From the NCBI GenBank assembly GCA_003248805.1, contig QFQY01000005.1:62001-126000 (forward strand): a stretch of 64,000 nt of DNA, given 5' to 3'. The translations under genes and the position numbers were made by a program. The stretch is from Chelatococcus sp. (GTDB taxonomy: Bacteria > Pseudomonadota > Alphaproteobacteria > Rhizobiales > Beijerinckiaceae). Of this stretch, positions 28,401 through 36,293 are shown one piece after another. Under the pieces are notes generated by a model. The model was not told the DNA's origin. It searched no databases and saw nothing but the letters and a program-made list of their open reading frames with translations. Numbering within the stretch: position 1 is the first letter of the stretch; every line of letters begins with the position of its first letter.

Positions 28401-28795
28401 GCGAGCAGGGCTTCCAGCAGCGGCCCGGCCGGCTCCGTGACCAGATAGGGCGCGAGCTCTTCCTGCAATTCGCGCGGATAGGCGAGGGGGAAGGTCTCGG
28501 CGTCGGTCTCGACGAAGAAGTCGAAGGGATTGATGATCGAGAGTTCCGTGACGACGTCGACCTCGATCCGGAACTCCATGACCGGCTCCGGGAAGACGAA
28601 GCGGGCGAGCCAGTTGCCGCTCGGGTCCTGCTGCCAGTTCACGAAATGCTGCGCCGGCGTCACCTTGAGCGAATAGCTCTTGATCGCGGCCCGGCAGTGC
28701 GGCGCCGGCCTCAGGCGGACGATCTGCGGGCCCAGCGTGACCGGGCGGTCATAACGGTAATGGGTGACGTGGTTCAGCGCGGCGATGATGGCCAA
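25406..28795 (-). CDS. Large transglutaminase-like protein with DUF2126 region
   Basis: The 1129-residue protein begins with a transglutaminase N-terminal domain (ALNHVTHYRYDRPVTLGPQ) and a core with Cys180 (GSCRDTSW), His229 (LHAWAEVYIPG) and Asp245 (GLDPTSG). A long DUF2126 region fills about residues 300-1110 (TMGGEPTFVSIDDQTGEEWN, HTGTGGGNHVVMGG, EFRGFEMPPDARM). A Pro/Ala-rich linker lies near residue 580. The start is taken as TTG at 28795, since no ATG precedes the conserved N-terminus in a sensible position. It heads the operon with the ATP-grasp/alpha-E fusion. Function unknown. Confidence 0.9.
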   Translation of the reverse strand: MAIIAALNHVTHYRYDRPVTLGPQIVRLRPAPHCRAAIKSYSLKVTPAQHFVNWQQDPSGNWLARFVFPEPVMEFRIEVDVVTELSIINPFDFFVETDAETFPLAYPRELQEELAPYLVTEPAGPLLEALLATIPRERTNTVNFIVDLNARLQRMIAYGIRMEPGVQEPETTLDIKSGSCRDTSWLLVQILRHLGLAARFVSGYLIQMKADIDPLEGPRGTDKDFTDLHAWAEVYIPGAGWIGLDPTSGLLTGEGHLPLAATPHYRSAAPVSGVASYAETTFDFHMSVARVHEVPRITLPFSDESWQRLDALGAQVEADLQRQDVRLTMGGEPTFVSIDDQTGEEWNTAAVGPTKRGRADVLIRRLRERFAPGGMLHYGQGKWYPGESLPRWAFALYWRADGEPIWRDAALIAREPGAPTGGDRELEAGATIAEAEAMADGLSEKLGLGADYVLPAYEDTGYWLLKEAQLPDNVDPLDPRLADPEERARMQQVFQLGLGKPRGYVIPVQRWQSQAGDRRWRSEKWRLRRGKLFLVPGDSPVGYRLPLGSLPVVPKAEYPHLHPQDPMEQRPPLPRAAGGFGPAADPPAPEAPVRPESPAPQQMSRTVEAAANAQDRTEQEVGGEHVRTAISLEIRDNVLCVFLPPVERLEDYLDLIASVEQVARELGQPVHIEGYAPPHDPRLNVIKATPDPGVIEVNIHPARDWQDAVAITRGVYEEARQSRLCAEKFMVDGRHTGTGGGNHVVMGGVTPPDSPFLRRPDLIKSLVLYWNRHPSLSYLFSGLFIGPTSQAPRIDEARHDALYELEIALSMIPKPGAPTIPLWLVDRLLRNLLVDVSGNTHRTEICIDKLYSPDGPTGRLGLIEFRGFEMPPDARMSLAQQLLLRALVAWFWREPQEGALVRWGTTLHDRFMLPEMVWQDFKEVLADLGRAGYAFDPVWFEAQAEFRFPFFGKVEHGGVEIEIRQALEPWHVMGEEGAIGGTVRYVDSSVERLQVKAKGLVPGRHLITCNGRRLPMTQTGASGESVAAVRFKAWQPASGLHPTIPVHAPLTFDIVDTWVGRSLGGCVYHVAHPGGRNYETPPVNSYEAEARRLARFEAIGHSPGALAIPPEERSAEFPLTLDLRRPAGI

Positions 28796-29043
28796 GGAAG
28801 TCGAACCCGGGTTTGCAGAGGGCGGCGGCTGCCCACCCCGACACGTTACCGACGCCCTCGCGCAACGCAAAGCGGCAGCTTGCACAACAGCGCGGCGAGT
28901 CGGGACCTCCTGCCGCGCGATTGTGCAGAACTCGGATCCTCCCCGAAAGGTCAGCTTGCCTGACGCTGGACATTGGACGAGGACTGGCTCCAAAGTCGGG
29001 GACAGTCCGCCGCGGAGCGGAAGGCCCAACAATGGGGATAGTC
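28796..29043. other. Divergent intergenic region between the transglutaminase operon and peptide importer 1
   Basis: This 248-bp stretch separates the starts of the minus-strand operon (28795) and the plus-strand ABC operon (29044), so it should hold promoters for both. I see no convincing operator palindrome, terminator or RNA gene in it. The open frames crossing it are extensions of the flanking genes without conserved content. Confidence 0.5.
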
Positions 29044-30633
29044 ATGCGTTACGTTGCGAATTTGCTGGCGGCGACCGCCCTGACCGTGCTGACGGCCGGA
29101 GCCGCCACGGCCCAGACGCCCAAAGACACGATCGTGATGGCGAAGCAGATCGACGACATCATCACGCTCGATCCCGCCGAGGCCTTCGAATTCTCCGGCG
29201 TCGAGGCCGGCGCCAATCTCTACGACAAGCTCATCGGCGTCGATCTCGCCAACAACAACGCGCTCGTCGGCGAACTCGCCCAGAGCTGGACCGTCAGCCC
29301 CGACCAGCTCACCTACACCTTCAAGCTGCGCCCCGGCGTGAAATTCCATTCCGGCAACCCGCTCACGGCGGCCGACGTCGTCTATTCCTTCCAGCGCGCG
29401 GTGACGCTGAACAAGTCGCCGGGCTTCATCCTGACCCAGTTCGGGCTCAACAAGGACACGGTCCTCGACAAGGTGAAGGCGGTCGACGACCTCACCGTTC
29501 AGATCACGGTCTCCAAGCCCTTCGCGCCGAGCTTCTTCCTCAACTGCCTGACCTCGGGTGTCGCCGGCATCGTCGACACCAAGCTGGTCAAGGCCAACGA
29601 GAAGGACGGCGATTTCGGCAATGGCTGGCTGAAGCTCAACTCCGCCGGCTCCGGCGCCTACAAGGTCCGCGTCTACCGGCCCAACGAGCAGTACACGCTC
29701 GACGCCAACGAGAGCTGGTACAAGGGCGCGCCCAAGAACAAGCGCGTCATCGTGCGCCATGTCGCCGAGCCTGCCTCGCAGCGCCTGCTGCTGGAGAAGG
29801 GTGACATCGACATCGCCCGCAACCTGTCCAAGGATCAGCTCGCGGCGGTGAAGAGCAACGACGCGATCAAGATCGTCCAGGGCGACAAGGGCTACATCCT
29901 CTATCTCGGCCTGAACCAGAAGAACCCGAACCTCGCCAAGCCCGAGGTCAAGGAAGCGCTGAAGTATCTGGTCGACTACGACGCGATCGAGAAGAACATC
30001 GTCGAGGGCACCTACAAGGGCCACCAGGCCTTCCTGCCCAAGGGCTTCCTCGGCGCCATCGACGACAGGCCCTACAAGTTCGATCTCGCCAAGGCCAAGG
30101 AACTCCTCGCCAAGGCCGGCCTCGCGAACGGCTTCTCCGTCACCATGGACGTCCGCTCCGTCAGCCCGATCACCGACATCGCGCAGGCGATCCAGTCGAG
30201 CTGGGCGCAGGCGGGCATCAAGCTCGAGCTCATCCCGGGCGACGGCAAGCAGACCCTGACCAAGTACCGCGCCCGGACCCACGACATCTATATCGGCCAG
30301 TGGGGCCCGGATTATCTCGATCCGCACACCAATGCCGAGACCTTCGCCATCAACGAGGACAATGGCGACGATGCGAAGTCCAAGACGCTCGCCTGGCGCA
30401 ATGCCTGGGACATCCCCGAGATGACCAAGATCACACAGGCCAACGTCCTCGAATCGGACGCCGCCAAGCGCGCCGCCGTCTATGGCGAGCTCCAGCGCCA
30501 GCACCAGAAGGTCTCGCCCTTCGTCATCATGTTCCAGCAGATCGAGGTCTCGGCCCAGCGCAAGAACGTCAACGGCTGGGTGATCGGGCCGAGCTCCGAC
30601 ACCAATTTCTACGCATCCATCGTCAAGAACTGA
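29044..30633 (+). CDS. Peptide/nickel-type ABC transporter substrate-binding protein (importer 1)
   Basis: The 529-residue periplasmic protein has a cleavable signal (MRYVANLLAATALTVLTAGAATAQ) and the family-5 extracellular solute-binding fold: TLDPAEAFEFSGVEAGANLYD, AQSWTVSPDQLTYTFKLRPGVKFHSG and NPNLAKPEVKEALKYLVDYD. Its partners follow directly. Family-5 proteins bind oligopeptides, dipeptides, opines or related molecules, and the ligand cannot be read here. The ATG at 29044 is preferred over 29032 because GGGGA is correctly spaced. Confidence 0.92.
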   Translation: MRYVANLLAATALTVLTAGAATAQTPKDTIVMAKQIDDIITLDPAEAFEFSGVEAGANLYDKLIGVDLANNNALVGELAQSWTVSPDQLTYTFKLRPGVKFHSGNPLTAADVVYSFQRAVTLNKSPGFILTQFGLNKDTVLDKVKAVDDLTVQITVSKPFAPSFFLNCLTSGVAGIVDTKLVKANEKDGDFGNGWLKLNSAGSGAYKVRVYRPNEQYTLDANESWYKGAPKNKRVIVRHVAEPASQRLLLEKGDIDIARNLSKDQLAAVKSNDAIKIVQGDKGYILYLGLNQKNPNLAKPEVKEALKYLVDYDAIEKNIVEGTYKGHQAFLPKGFLGAIDDRPYKFDLAKAKELLAKAGLANGFSVTMDVRSVSPITDIAQAIQSSWAQAGIKLELIPGDGKQTLTKYRARTHDIYIGQWGPDYLDPHTNAETFAINEDNGDDAKSKTLAWRNAWDIPEMTKITQANVLESDAAKRAAVYGELQRQHQKVSPFVIMFQQIEVSAQRKNVNGWVIGPSSDTNFYASIVKN

Positions 30634-30744
30634 GCCTCGAGACGAGAGCTGAGCCTCAGGAGCTGAGCCTTCGCATCCCATCGTCCCGGCAGAGCGCCGG
30701 GGCGGTGGCTGCGACTGGCGGCCGAGAACGCGGGTCGGGATCCG

Positions 30745-31827
30745 ATGGACAACGCGATGACGGAGACGGCTGTTGCCGTGCCGCCGGTTCGGCGCATGCC
30801 GCTGTCGAAGCGGCTGCTGCGCTGGGGGCGGATCGCCTGGCGCGAGCTGACCACCGTCGCCGTCACGATCCTCGGCCTGCTGGTGGTGACCTTCTTCATC
30901 GCCCGCGTGGTGCCGATCGACCCGGTCCTCGCCGTCGTCGGCGACAATGCCCGCCCCGAGGTCTATGAGGCGGCGCGGATCGAACTCGGGCTCGACCAGC
31001 CGCTCTGGAAGCAGTTCGTCATCTATCTCGGCAAGATCGCCCATGGCGATCTCGGCCGCTCGGTGCTGACCTCGAACACGGTCGTCGACGACATCGCCCG
31101 CGTCTTCCCCGCGACGCTCGAACTGGCCACGCTCGGCACCATCATCGGGGTCCTGATCGGGGTGCCGCTCGGCATCCTCGCCGCCGTCAAGCAGGGCCGC
31201 TGGCCGGATCAGGTGGCGCGCGTCATCGGCCTCTTCGGCTATTCCGTGCCGGTCTTCTGGCTCGGGCTGATGGGGCTGCTGCTGTTCTACGCCAAGCTCG
31301 GCTGGGTCGCGGGGCCCGGCCGCGTCTCGGTCGCCTGGCAGGACATCGTCACGCCCGTCACCGGCATCGCCATGCTCGATGCCGCGCTGGAGGGCGAGTG
31401 GGAGGCGGTGTGGGACGCCTTCTCGCATCTCATCCTGCCGGCCTCGGTGCTCGGCCTGCTCAGCGTCGCCTATGTCAGCCGCATGACCCGCAGCTTCATG
31501 ATCACCGAGCTGCAGCAGCAATACGTCGTCACGGCGCGGGTGAAGGGGCTGTCGGAATGGCGCGTGGTCTGGGTCCATGCGCTCGGCAACGCCTTCGTGC
31601 CGCTCGTCACGGTGATCGCGCTCTCCTACATGCACCTGCTGGAAGGCTCGGTCCTGACCGAGACGATCTTCGCCTGGCCGGGGCTGGGCCGCTACATCAC
31701 CAATTCGCTGCTCAACGCCGACATGAACGCCGTGCTCGGCGGCACGCTGGTCGTCGGCCTCGTCTTCATCGCGGTGAACCTGTTCACCGACATCCTCGGC
31801 CGGCTGGCCGATCCGCGCGTGCGCTGA
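30745..31827 (+). CDS. ABC transporter permease, DppB type (importer 1)
   Basis: The 360-residue protein has about six membrane helices and the usual DppB features: FFIARVVPIDPVLAVVGDNA, a long loop with GDLGRSV, FGYSVPVFWLGL, and the EAA loop TARVKGLSEWRVVWVHALGNAFVPL. It pairs with the DppC-type gene nine bases downstream. The 110-bp gap before it contains short direct repeats of GAGCTGAGCCT and may form a hairpin separating the binding-protein and permease messages. Confidence 0.92.
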   Translation: MDNAMTETAVAVPPVRRMPLSKRLLRWGRIAWRELTTVAVTILGLLVVTFFIARVVPIDPVLAVVGDNARPEVYEAARIELGLDQPLWKQFVIYLGKIAHGDLGRSVLTSNTVVDDIARVFPATLELATLGTIIGVLIGVPLGILAAVKQGRWPDQVARVIGLFGYSVPVFWLGLMGLLLFYAKLGWVAGPGRVSVAWQDIVTPVTGIAMLDAALEGEWEAVWDAFSHLILPASVLGLLSVAYVSRMTRSFMITELQQQYVVTARVKGLSEWRVVWVHALGNAFVPLVTVIALSYMHLLEGSVLTETIFAWPGLGRYITNSLLNADMNAVLGGTLVVGLVFIAVNLFTDILGRLADPRVR

Positions 31828-31836
31828 GAGGGGCCG

Positions 31837-32742
31837 ATGACGACATCCTCGACGCCCGGCTGGCATGACTGGCTGATCACCGACAATCCGGCCTCGCGCC
31901 GGCAGGCCCGGCTCGGCCAGCTCTACCGGCAATGGCTCGCCTTCCGGCGCAATCCGATGGCGGTCGCCGGCCTCGCCATCATCGTGCTGCTGCTGCTGGT
32001 CGCCGCCTTCGCCCCTCTGATCGCGCCCTATGATCCGCTCGCCCAGGCGCTCGAACGGCGCCTGCTGCCGCCCTCCGCGACGAACTGGTTCGGCACGGAC
32101 GCGCTCGGGCGCGACATCTTCAGCCGCATCGTCTACGGCGCGCGGATCACGCTGCTCATCGTCATGCTGGTCGTGGTCACGGTCGGCCCGTTCGGCCTGC
32201 TGATCGGCGCGGTCGCCGGCTATTTCGGCGGCTGGGTCGACCGGGCGCTGATGCGCATCACCGACATCTTCCTCGCCTTTCCCCGCCTCGTTCTGGCGCT
32301 CGCCTTTGTCGCGGCGCTCGGCCCCGGCATCGTCAACGCCATCATTGCCATCGCGATCACCACCTGGCCGCCCTATGCCCGCGTCGCCCGCGCCGAGACC
32401 ATGGTCATCCGCCGGCAGGATTATATCGCCGCCATGCGGCTGCAGGGCGCCTCGCATGCCCGCATCGTCTGGAAGCATGTCGTGCCGATGTGCCTGCCCT
32501 CGCTGATCGTGCGCACCACCTTCGACATGGCGGGCGTCATCCTGATCGCGGCCGGCCTCGGCTTCCTCGGGCTCGGCGCCCAGCCGCCCATGCCGGAATG
32601 GGGCGCGATGATCTCGACCGGCCGCGAGCAGATCTTCGACCAGTGGTGGGTCGCGACCTTCCCGGGGCTGGCGATCTGCATCGTCGCGCTCGGCTTCAAC
32701 CTGCTCGGCGACGGGCTGCGCGACGTGATGGACGCGAGATGA
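31837..32742 (+). CDS. ABC transporter permease, DppC type (importer 1)
   Basis: The 301-residue protein shows the DppC N-terminus with a cytoplasmic RRNPMAVAGLAIIVLLLLV helix, NWFGTDALGRDIFSRIVYGARITL, and the EAA loop AAMRLQGASHARIVWKHVVPM. It ends NLLGDGLRDVMDAR. It is complete and gives an in-window comparison for the broken DppC-type gene at 47118. A palindromic repeat separates it from the ATPase genes. Confidence 0.92.
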   Translation: MTTSSTPGWHDWLITDNPASRRQARLGQLYRQWLAFRRNPMAVAGLAIIVLLLLVAAFAPLIAPYDPLAQALERRLLPPSATNWFGTDALGRDIFSRIVYGARITLLIVMLVVVTVGPFGLLIGAVAGYFGGWVDRALMRITDIFLAFPRLVLALAFVAALGPGIVNAIIAIAITTWPPYARVARAETMVIRRQDYIAAMRLQGASHARIVWKHVVPMCLPSLIVRTTFDMAGVILIAAGLGFLGLGAQPPMPEWGAMISTGREQIFDQWWVATFPGLAICIVALGFNLLGDGLRDVMDAR

Positions 32743-32770
32743 GCGCGCACCGCCCACTGCGTTCACCGAG

Positions 32771-32880
32771 CCCTCATCCTGAGGAGCCGCGGAGCGGCGT
32801 CTCGAAGGATGGTCCAGGAGGCTCCAGAGATGGCTGGACCATCCTTCGAGACGCGCCTGCAGCGCTCCTCAGGATGAGGG
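32771..32880. repeat. CCCTCATCCTGAGGA-type palindromic repeat, copy 1
   Basis: Seventeen-base arms CCCTCATCCTGAGGAGC (32771-32787) and GCTCCTCAGGATGAGGG (32864-32880) are perfect, and inner segments around TCTCGAAGGATG/CATCCTTCGAGA also pair. It lies inside the importer 1 operon. A close second copy follows the operon at 34560-34669. Confidence 0.85.
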
Positions 32881-32914
32881 CTGGAGCGATCTGCGCGAAA
32901 CGGAAGCGGTGACC

Positions 32915-33769
32915 ATGAGCGACGCGCCTCTCCTCGAAATCGACAATCTGCGCGTCGATTTCCACACCGCGACCGGCATCGTCCGTGCCGTGAGGGGGCT
33001 GTCCTTCACGCTCGGGCGCGAGCGGCTCGGCATCGTCGGCGAGTCGGGCTCGGGCAAGTCGATGACCGGCCGCGCGATCCTCGATCTCATCGCGCCGCCC
33101 GGTGTCGTCTCGGCCGACCGCATGCGTTTCCGCGGCCGCGACATGCTGGCCATGGATGCGCGCGAGCGGCGCAGGCTGCGTGGCCGCCACATCTCCATGG
33201 TGATGCAGGACCCGAAATTCTCGCTGAACCCGGTCCAGACGGTCGGCCGCCAGATCGCCGAGGCCTATCGCGTGCATCACAAGGCCGGTTCTCGCGAGGC
33301 CCGCGAGCGCAGCCTCGCCATGCTCGAGGCGGTGCAGATCCGCGAGCCGGCGCGCGTCTACGACCTCTATCCGCACGAGGTCTCGGGCGGCATGGGGCAG
33401 CGCGTCATGATCGCGATGATGCTGATCGCCGAGCCCGAGATCCTGATCGCCGACGAGCCGACCTCGGCGCTCGACGTCACGGTCCAGCTCCAGATCCTCA
33501 AGATCCTCGACGATCTCGTGCTCACGCGCGGCATGGGGCTGATCTTCATCAGCCACGACCTGCACCTGGTGCAGTCCTTCTGCGACCGGGTGATCGTGAT
33601 GTATGGCGGCAAGGCCATGGAGACCCTGCCGGCGGCGGAGCTCGCCGACGAATCCGCCCGTTCGCGGCGCCACCCCTACACGCTCGGCCTGCTCGGCTGC
33701 CTGCCCGACCTCGACCATCCCAAGGCCGAGCTCTCCACCCTGAAGCGCGACCCGGCATGGCTGGCATGA
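32915..33769 (+). CDS. Peptide ABC transporter ATP-binding protein, DppD type (importer 1)
   Basis: The 284-residue ATPase has Walker A GESGSGKS, the Q-loop MVMQDPKFSLNP, signature VSGGMGQR, Walker B ILIADEPTSALD and the switch HDLHL. It is shorter than many DppD proteins because the C-terminal Cys-rich extension seen in the importer 2 homologue is reduced to HPYTLGLLGCLPDLDHP. Start ATG 32915 is preferred over the GTG at 32909. Its end overlaps the next ATPase gene. Confidence 0.92.
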   Translation: MSDAPLLEIDNLRVDFHTATGIVRAVRGLSFTLGRERLGIVGESGSGKSMTGRAILDLIAPPGVVSADRMRFRGRDMLAMDARERRRLRGRHISMVMQDPKFSLNPVQTVGRQIAEAYRVHHKAGSREARERSLAMLEAVQIREPARVYDLYPHEVSGGMGQRVMIAMMLIAEPEILIADEPTSALDVTVQLQILKILDDLVLTRGMGLIFISHDLHLVQSFCDRVIVMYGGKAMETLPAAELADESARSRRHPYTLGLLGCLPDLDHPKAELSTLKRDPAWLA

Positions 33770-34521
33770 ACACGCAACCCGCCATCGATCTCGACCGCCT
33801 CAACGTCTCCTTCGCCGACAACCATGTCGTGAAGGACCTCTCCTTCTCGGTCGCCCAGGGCGAGAGCTTCGGTCTCGTCGGCGAATCCGGCTCGGGCAAG
33901 TCGACCGTGCTGCGCGTGCTCTCGGGGCTGAACCGCGAATGGAGCGGCGGCGTGACGATCGCCGGGCAGACGCAGGCGAAGCGCCGGGACAAGGCTTTCC
34001 ACCGCCAGGTTCAGATGGTCTTCCAGGACCCCTATGGCTCGCTCCATCCGAAGAAGACGGTGGACGATGCGCTCGCCGAGCCGCTCGCCATCCACGGCAT
34101 CCGCGAGGCGGAACGGCGCATCGCCCGGGCCATGAGCGATGTCGGGCTGCCCGCGAGTTTCCGCTTCCGCTATCCGCACCAGCTCTCCGGCGGGCAGCGG
34201 CAGCGTGTCGCGATCGCCCGCGCGCTCGTGCTCGAACCCTCGATCCTCCTGCTCGACGAGCCGACCTCGGCGCTCGACGTCTCGATTCAGGCCGAGGTGC
34301 TGAATCTGCTCTCGGCGCTGCGGCGCGAGCGCAGCCTGACCTATGTCCTCGTCAGCCACGATCTCGCGGTCGTCGCGCATATGTGCGAGCGGCTGCTCGT
34401 CATGCAGTTCGGCCGGGGCGTCGAGGAGATGACGGTCGCGACACTCGCGGCGCGCTCGCCGAAGACCGATTATGCCCGCCAGCTCCTGACCGCCAGCGAA
34501 GGGTTCAGGCGGGCGGGCTGA
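33766..34521 (+). CDS. Peptide ABC transporter ATP-binding protein, DppF type (importer 1)
   Basis: The 251-residue ATPase has GESGSGKST, VFQDPYGSLHPKKT, LSGGQRQR, LLLDEPTSALD and SHDLAVVAH. It is about 80 residues shorter than its importer 2 counterpart and lacks the C-terminal oligopeptide extension, but the nucleotide-binding domain is complete. The ATG at 33766 overlaps the dppD-type stop as ATGA. An ATG nine bases upstream is also possible. Confidence 0.9.
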   Translation: MNTQPAIDLDRLNVSFADNHVVKDLSFSVAQGESFGLVGESGSGKSTVLRVLSGLNREWSGGVTIAGQTQAKRRDKAFHRQVQMVFQDPYGSLHPKKTVDDALAEPLAIHGIREAERRIARAMSDVGLPASFRFRYPHQLSGGQRQRVAIARALVLEPSILLLDEPTSALDVSIQAEVLNLLSALRRERSLTYVLVSHDLAVVAHMCERLLVMQFGRGVEEMTVATLAARSPKTDYARQLLTASEGFRRAG

Positions 34522-34559
34522 GATGCGGGTCGCTCGGAGCCTGTTTGAAAATCCCCTGG

Positions 34560-34669
34560 CCCTCATCCTGAGGAAGCCCGCAGGGCTGTCTCGAAGGATG
34601 CTCCAGGAGGCTCCAGAGGCATCTGGGCCATCCTTCGAGACGCCGCTTCGCGGCTCCTCAGGATGAGGG
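34560..34669. repeat. CCCTCATCCTGAGGA-type palindromic repeat, copy 2
   Basis: This copy matches the element at 32771-32880 in its ends (CCCTCATCCTGAGGA, CTCCTCAGGATGAGGG), length (110 bases each) and inner TCGAAGGATG/CATCCTTCGA segments. It sits between the end of importer 1 and zwf, where it may end the transporter transcript. Confidence 0.85.
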
Positions 34670-34790
34670 CTGAATCGCAAACAGGCGCCGCGAACGCGGA
34701 CCGGGTTTCGCCTTTTTAACCCGCCATGCTCTAAATCCCGTCGCGCCTGTCCGCGAGGCTTGCGGGCGGGGCCCTTATACGGAGTGCGAC

Positions 34791-36293
34791 ATGGACGCGA
34801 TCCCTGATCTCGGCTTGAGGCCGGACACCGTGCCGGAACGCACGCCCGTTCCGCCCTTCGACCTCGTCATCTTCGGGGCCGGCGGCGACCTTGCGCTGCG
34901 CAAGCTCTTTCCCGCGCTGGCCCAGCGCAATCGCGAGGGCGTCCTGCCGGGCGAAAGCCGGATCATCGGCATGGTCCGCAAGGCCGAGGACATCGAGATC
35001 GTGCCCCGGCAGATCGCCGAGCGGCTCGGCAAGGAAGGGCTGCCCGCCGAGCAGGTCGCGGATTTCCTCGCCCGCCTCTCCATGGTCCTCGTCGATGCGC
35101 TCGTGCCCGAGAGCTATGACGCGCTCAAGCGCGAGCTCGGCGACACGCAGCGGGTGCGCTCCTTCTATCTCTCGACGCCGCCCGATCTCTTCGTGCCGAT
35201 CTGCGAGAACCTCGCCAAGGCCGATATCCTGACGCCGACATCGCGCGTCATCCTCGAGAAGCCGCTCGGCCGCGACCTCGATTCCGCCCGCCGGATCAAC
35301 GACGCGGTCGCCCGCATCCTGCCCGAGGACCGGACCTACCGGATCGACCACTATCTCGGGAAGGAGACGGTGCAGAACCTGCTGGTGCTGCGCTTCGCCA
35401 ACACGCTGTTCGAGCGCTCCTGGACCGGACGCGACATCGATCATGTCCAGATCACGGTCGCCGAGACAGTCGGGCTGGAGAGCCGCGCCGGCTATTACGA
35501 CAAGGCCGGGCATATGCGCGACATGGTCCAGAACCATCTCATGCAGCTGCTCACCCTCTTCGCCATCGAGCCGCCCAACATGCTGGAGGCCGGCGCCGTC
35601 CGCGACGAGAAGATCAAGGTCCTGCGCGCCCTGCGCCCGATCGTCGGTCCCGATGTCGAGCGCTACACCGTCCGCGGCCAGTACGGCACGGGGCAGATCG
35701 ACGGCCAACGCGTGCCCGGCTATGCCGACGAGCTCGGCCACCAGAGCGGGACCGAGACCTTCGTCGCCATCCGCTGCGAGATCGACAACTGGCGCTGGGC
35801 CGGCGTGCCGATCTATCTGCGCACCGGCAAGCGCATGGCGCAGCGCTATTCCGAGATCGCGGTCACCTTCAAGCCGGTGCCGCACTCGATCTTCGGCGGC
35901 GGCAGCTGCGACAGGCTCTACGCCAACCGCCTGCTGATCCGGCTTCAGCCCAATGACGGCGTCCAGCTCCAGCTCATGATGAAGGTGCCGGGCTCCGGCC
36001 GCCTCAAGATCGTGCCGCGCCAGCTCGACCTGCGCTATTCCACCGCCTTCGACGAGCGCACGCCGGACGCCTATGAGCGCCTGCTGACGGACGTCATCCG
36101 CGGCGACCAGACGCTGTTCATGCATCGCGATGAGGTCGAGCAGGCCTGGCGCTGGGTCGATCCGATCATCGCCGGCTGGCAGGACTATTACCCGCATCCG
36201 CATCGCTACGCGGCCGGCTCCTGGGGGCCCTCGCAGTCGATCGGCCTGATCGAGCGCGACGGCCGCTCCTGGGCCGACCCGGATCTCGCCTGA
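34791..36293 (+). CDS. zwf: Glucose-6-phosphate 1-dehydrogenase
   Basis: It oxidises glucose-6-phosphate to 6-phosphogluconolactone with NAD(P)+. The 500-residue protein has an N-terminal nucleotide-binding motif FGAGGDLALRKLFPAL and the substrate-binding signature RIDHYLGKETVQNLL (Asp186-His187, Lys191). YLRTGKRMAQR and the C-terminal WRWVDPIIAGW fit the family. Its TGA overlaps the pgl ATG by one base. The zwf-pgl-eda order indicates the Entner-Doudoroff pathway. edd is not in the window. Confidence 0.97.
   Translation: MDAIPDLGLRPDTVPERTPVPPFDLVIFGAGGDLALRKLFPALAQRNREGVLPGESRIIGMVRKAEDIEIVPRQIAERLGKEGLPAEQVADFLARLSMVLVDALVPESYDALKRELGDTQRVRSFYLSTPPDLFVPICENLAKADILTPTSRVILEKPLGRDLDSARRINDAVARILPEDRTYRIDHYLGKETVQNLLVLRFANTLFERSWTGRDIDHVQITVAETVGLESRAGYYDKAGHMRDMVQNHLMQLLTLFAIEPPNMLEAGAVRDEKIKVLRALRPIVGPDVERYTVRGQYGTGQIDGQRVPGYADELGHQSGTETFVAIRCEIDNWRWAGVPIYLRTGKRMAQRYSEIAVTFKPVPHSIFGGGSCDRLYANRLLIRLQPNDGVQLQLMMKVPGSGRLKIVPRQLDLRYSTAFDERTPDAYERLLTDVIRGDQTLFMHRDEVEQAWRWVDPIIAGWQDYYPHPHRYAAGSWGPSQSIGLIERDGRSWADPDLA

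Noticed and set aside
28951..32766. Minus-strand open frame of 1271 codons
   Set aside because: It lies opposite the importer 1 binding-protein and permease genes. The translation is a low-complexity run of Asp, Arg, Gly and Val with no motif.
32771..34669. Insertion sequence or composite transposon bounded by the two 110-bp repeats
   Set aside because: No transposase lies between or near the copies, and the enclosed genes are ordinary parts of the importer operon.
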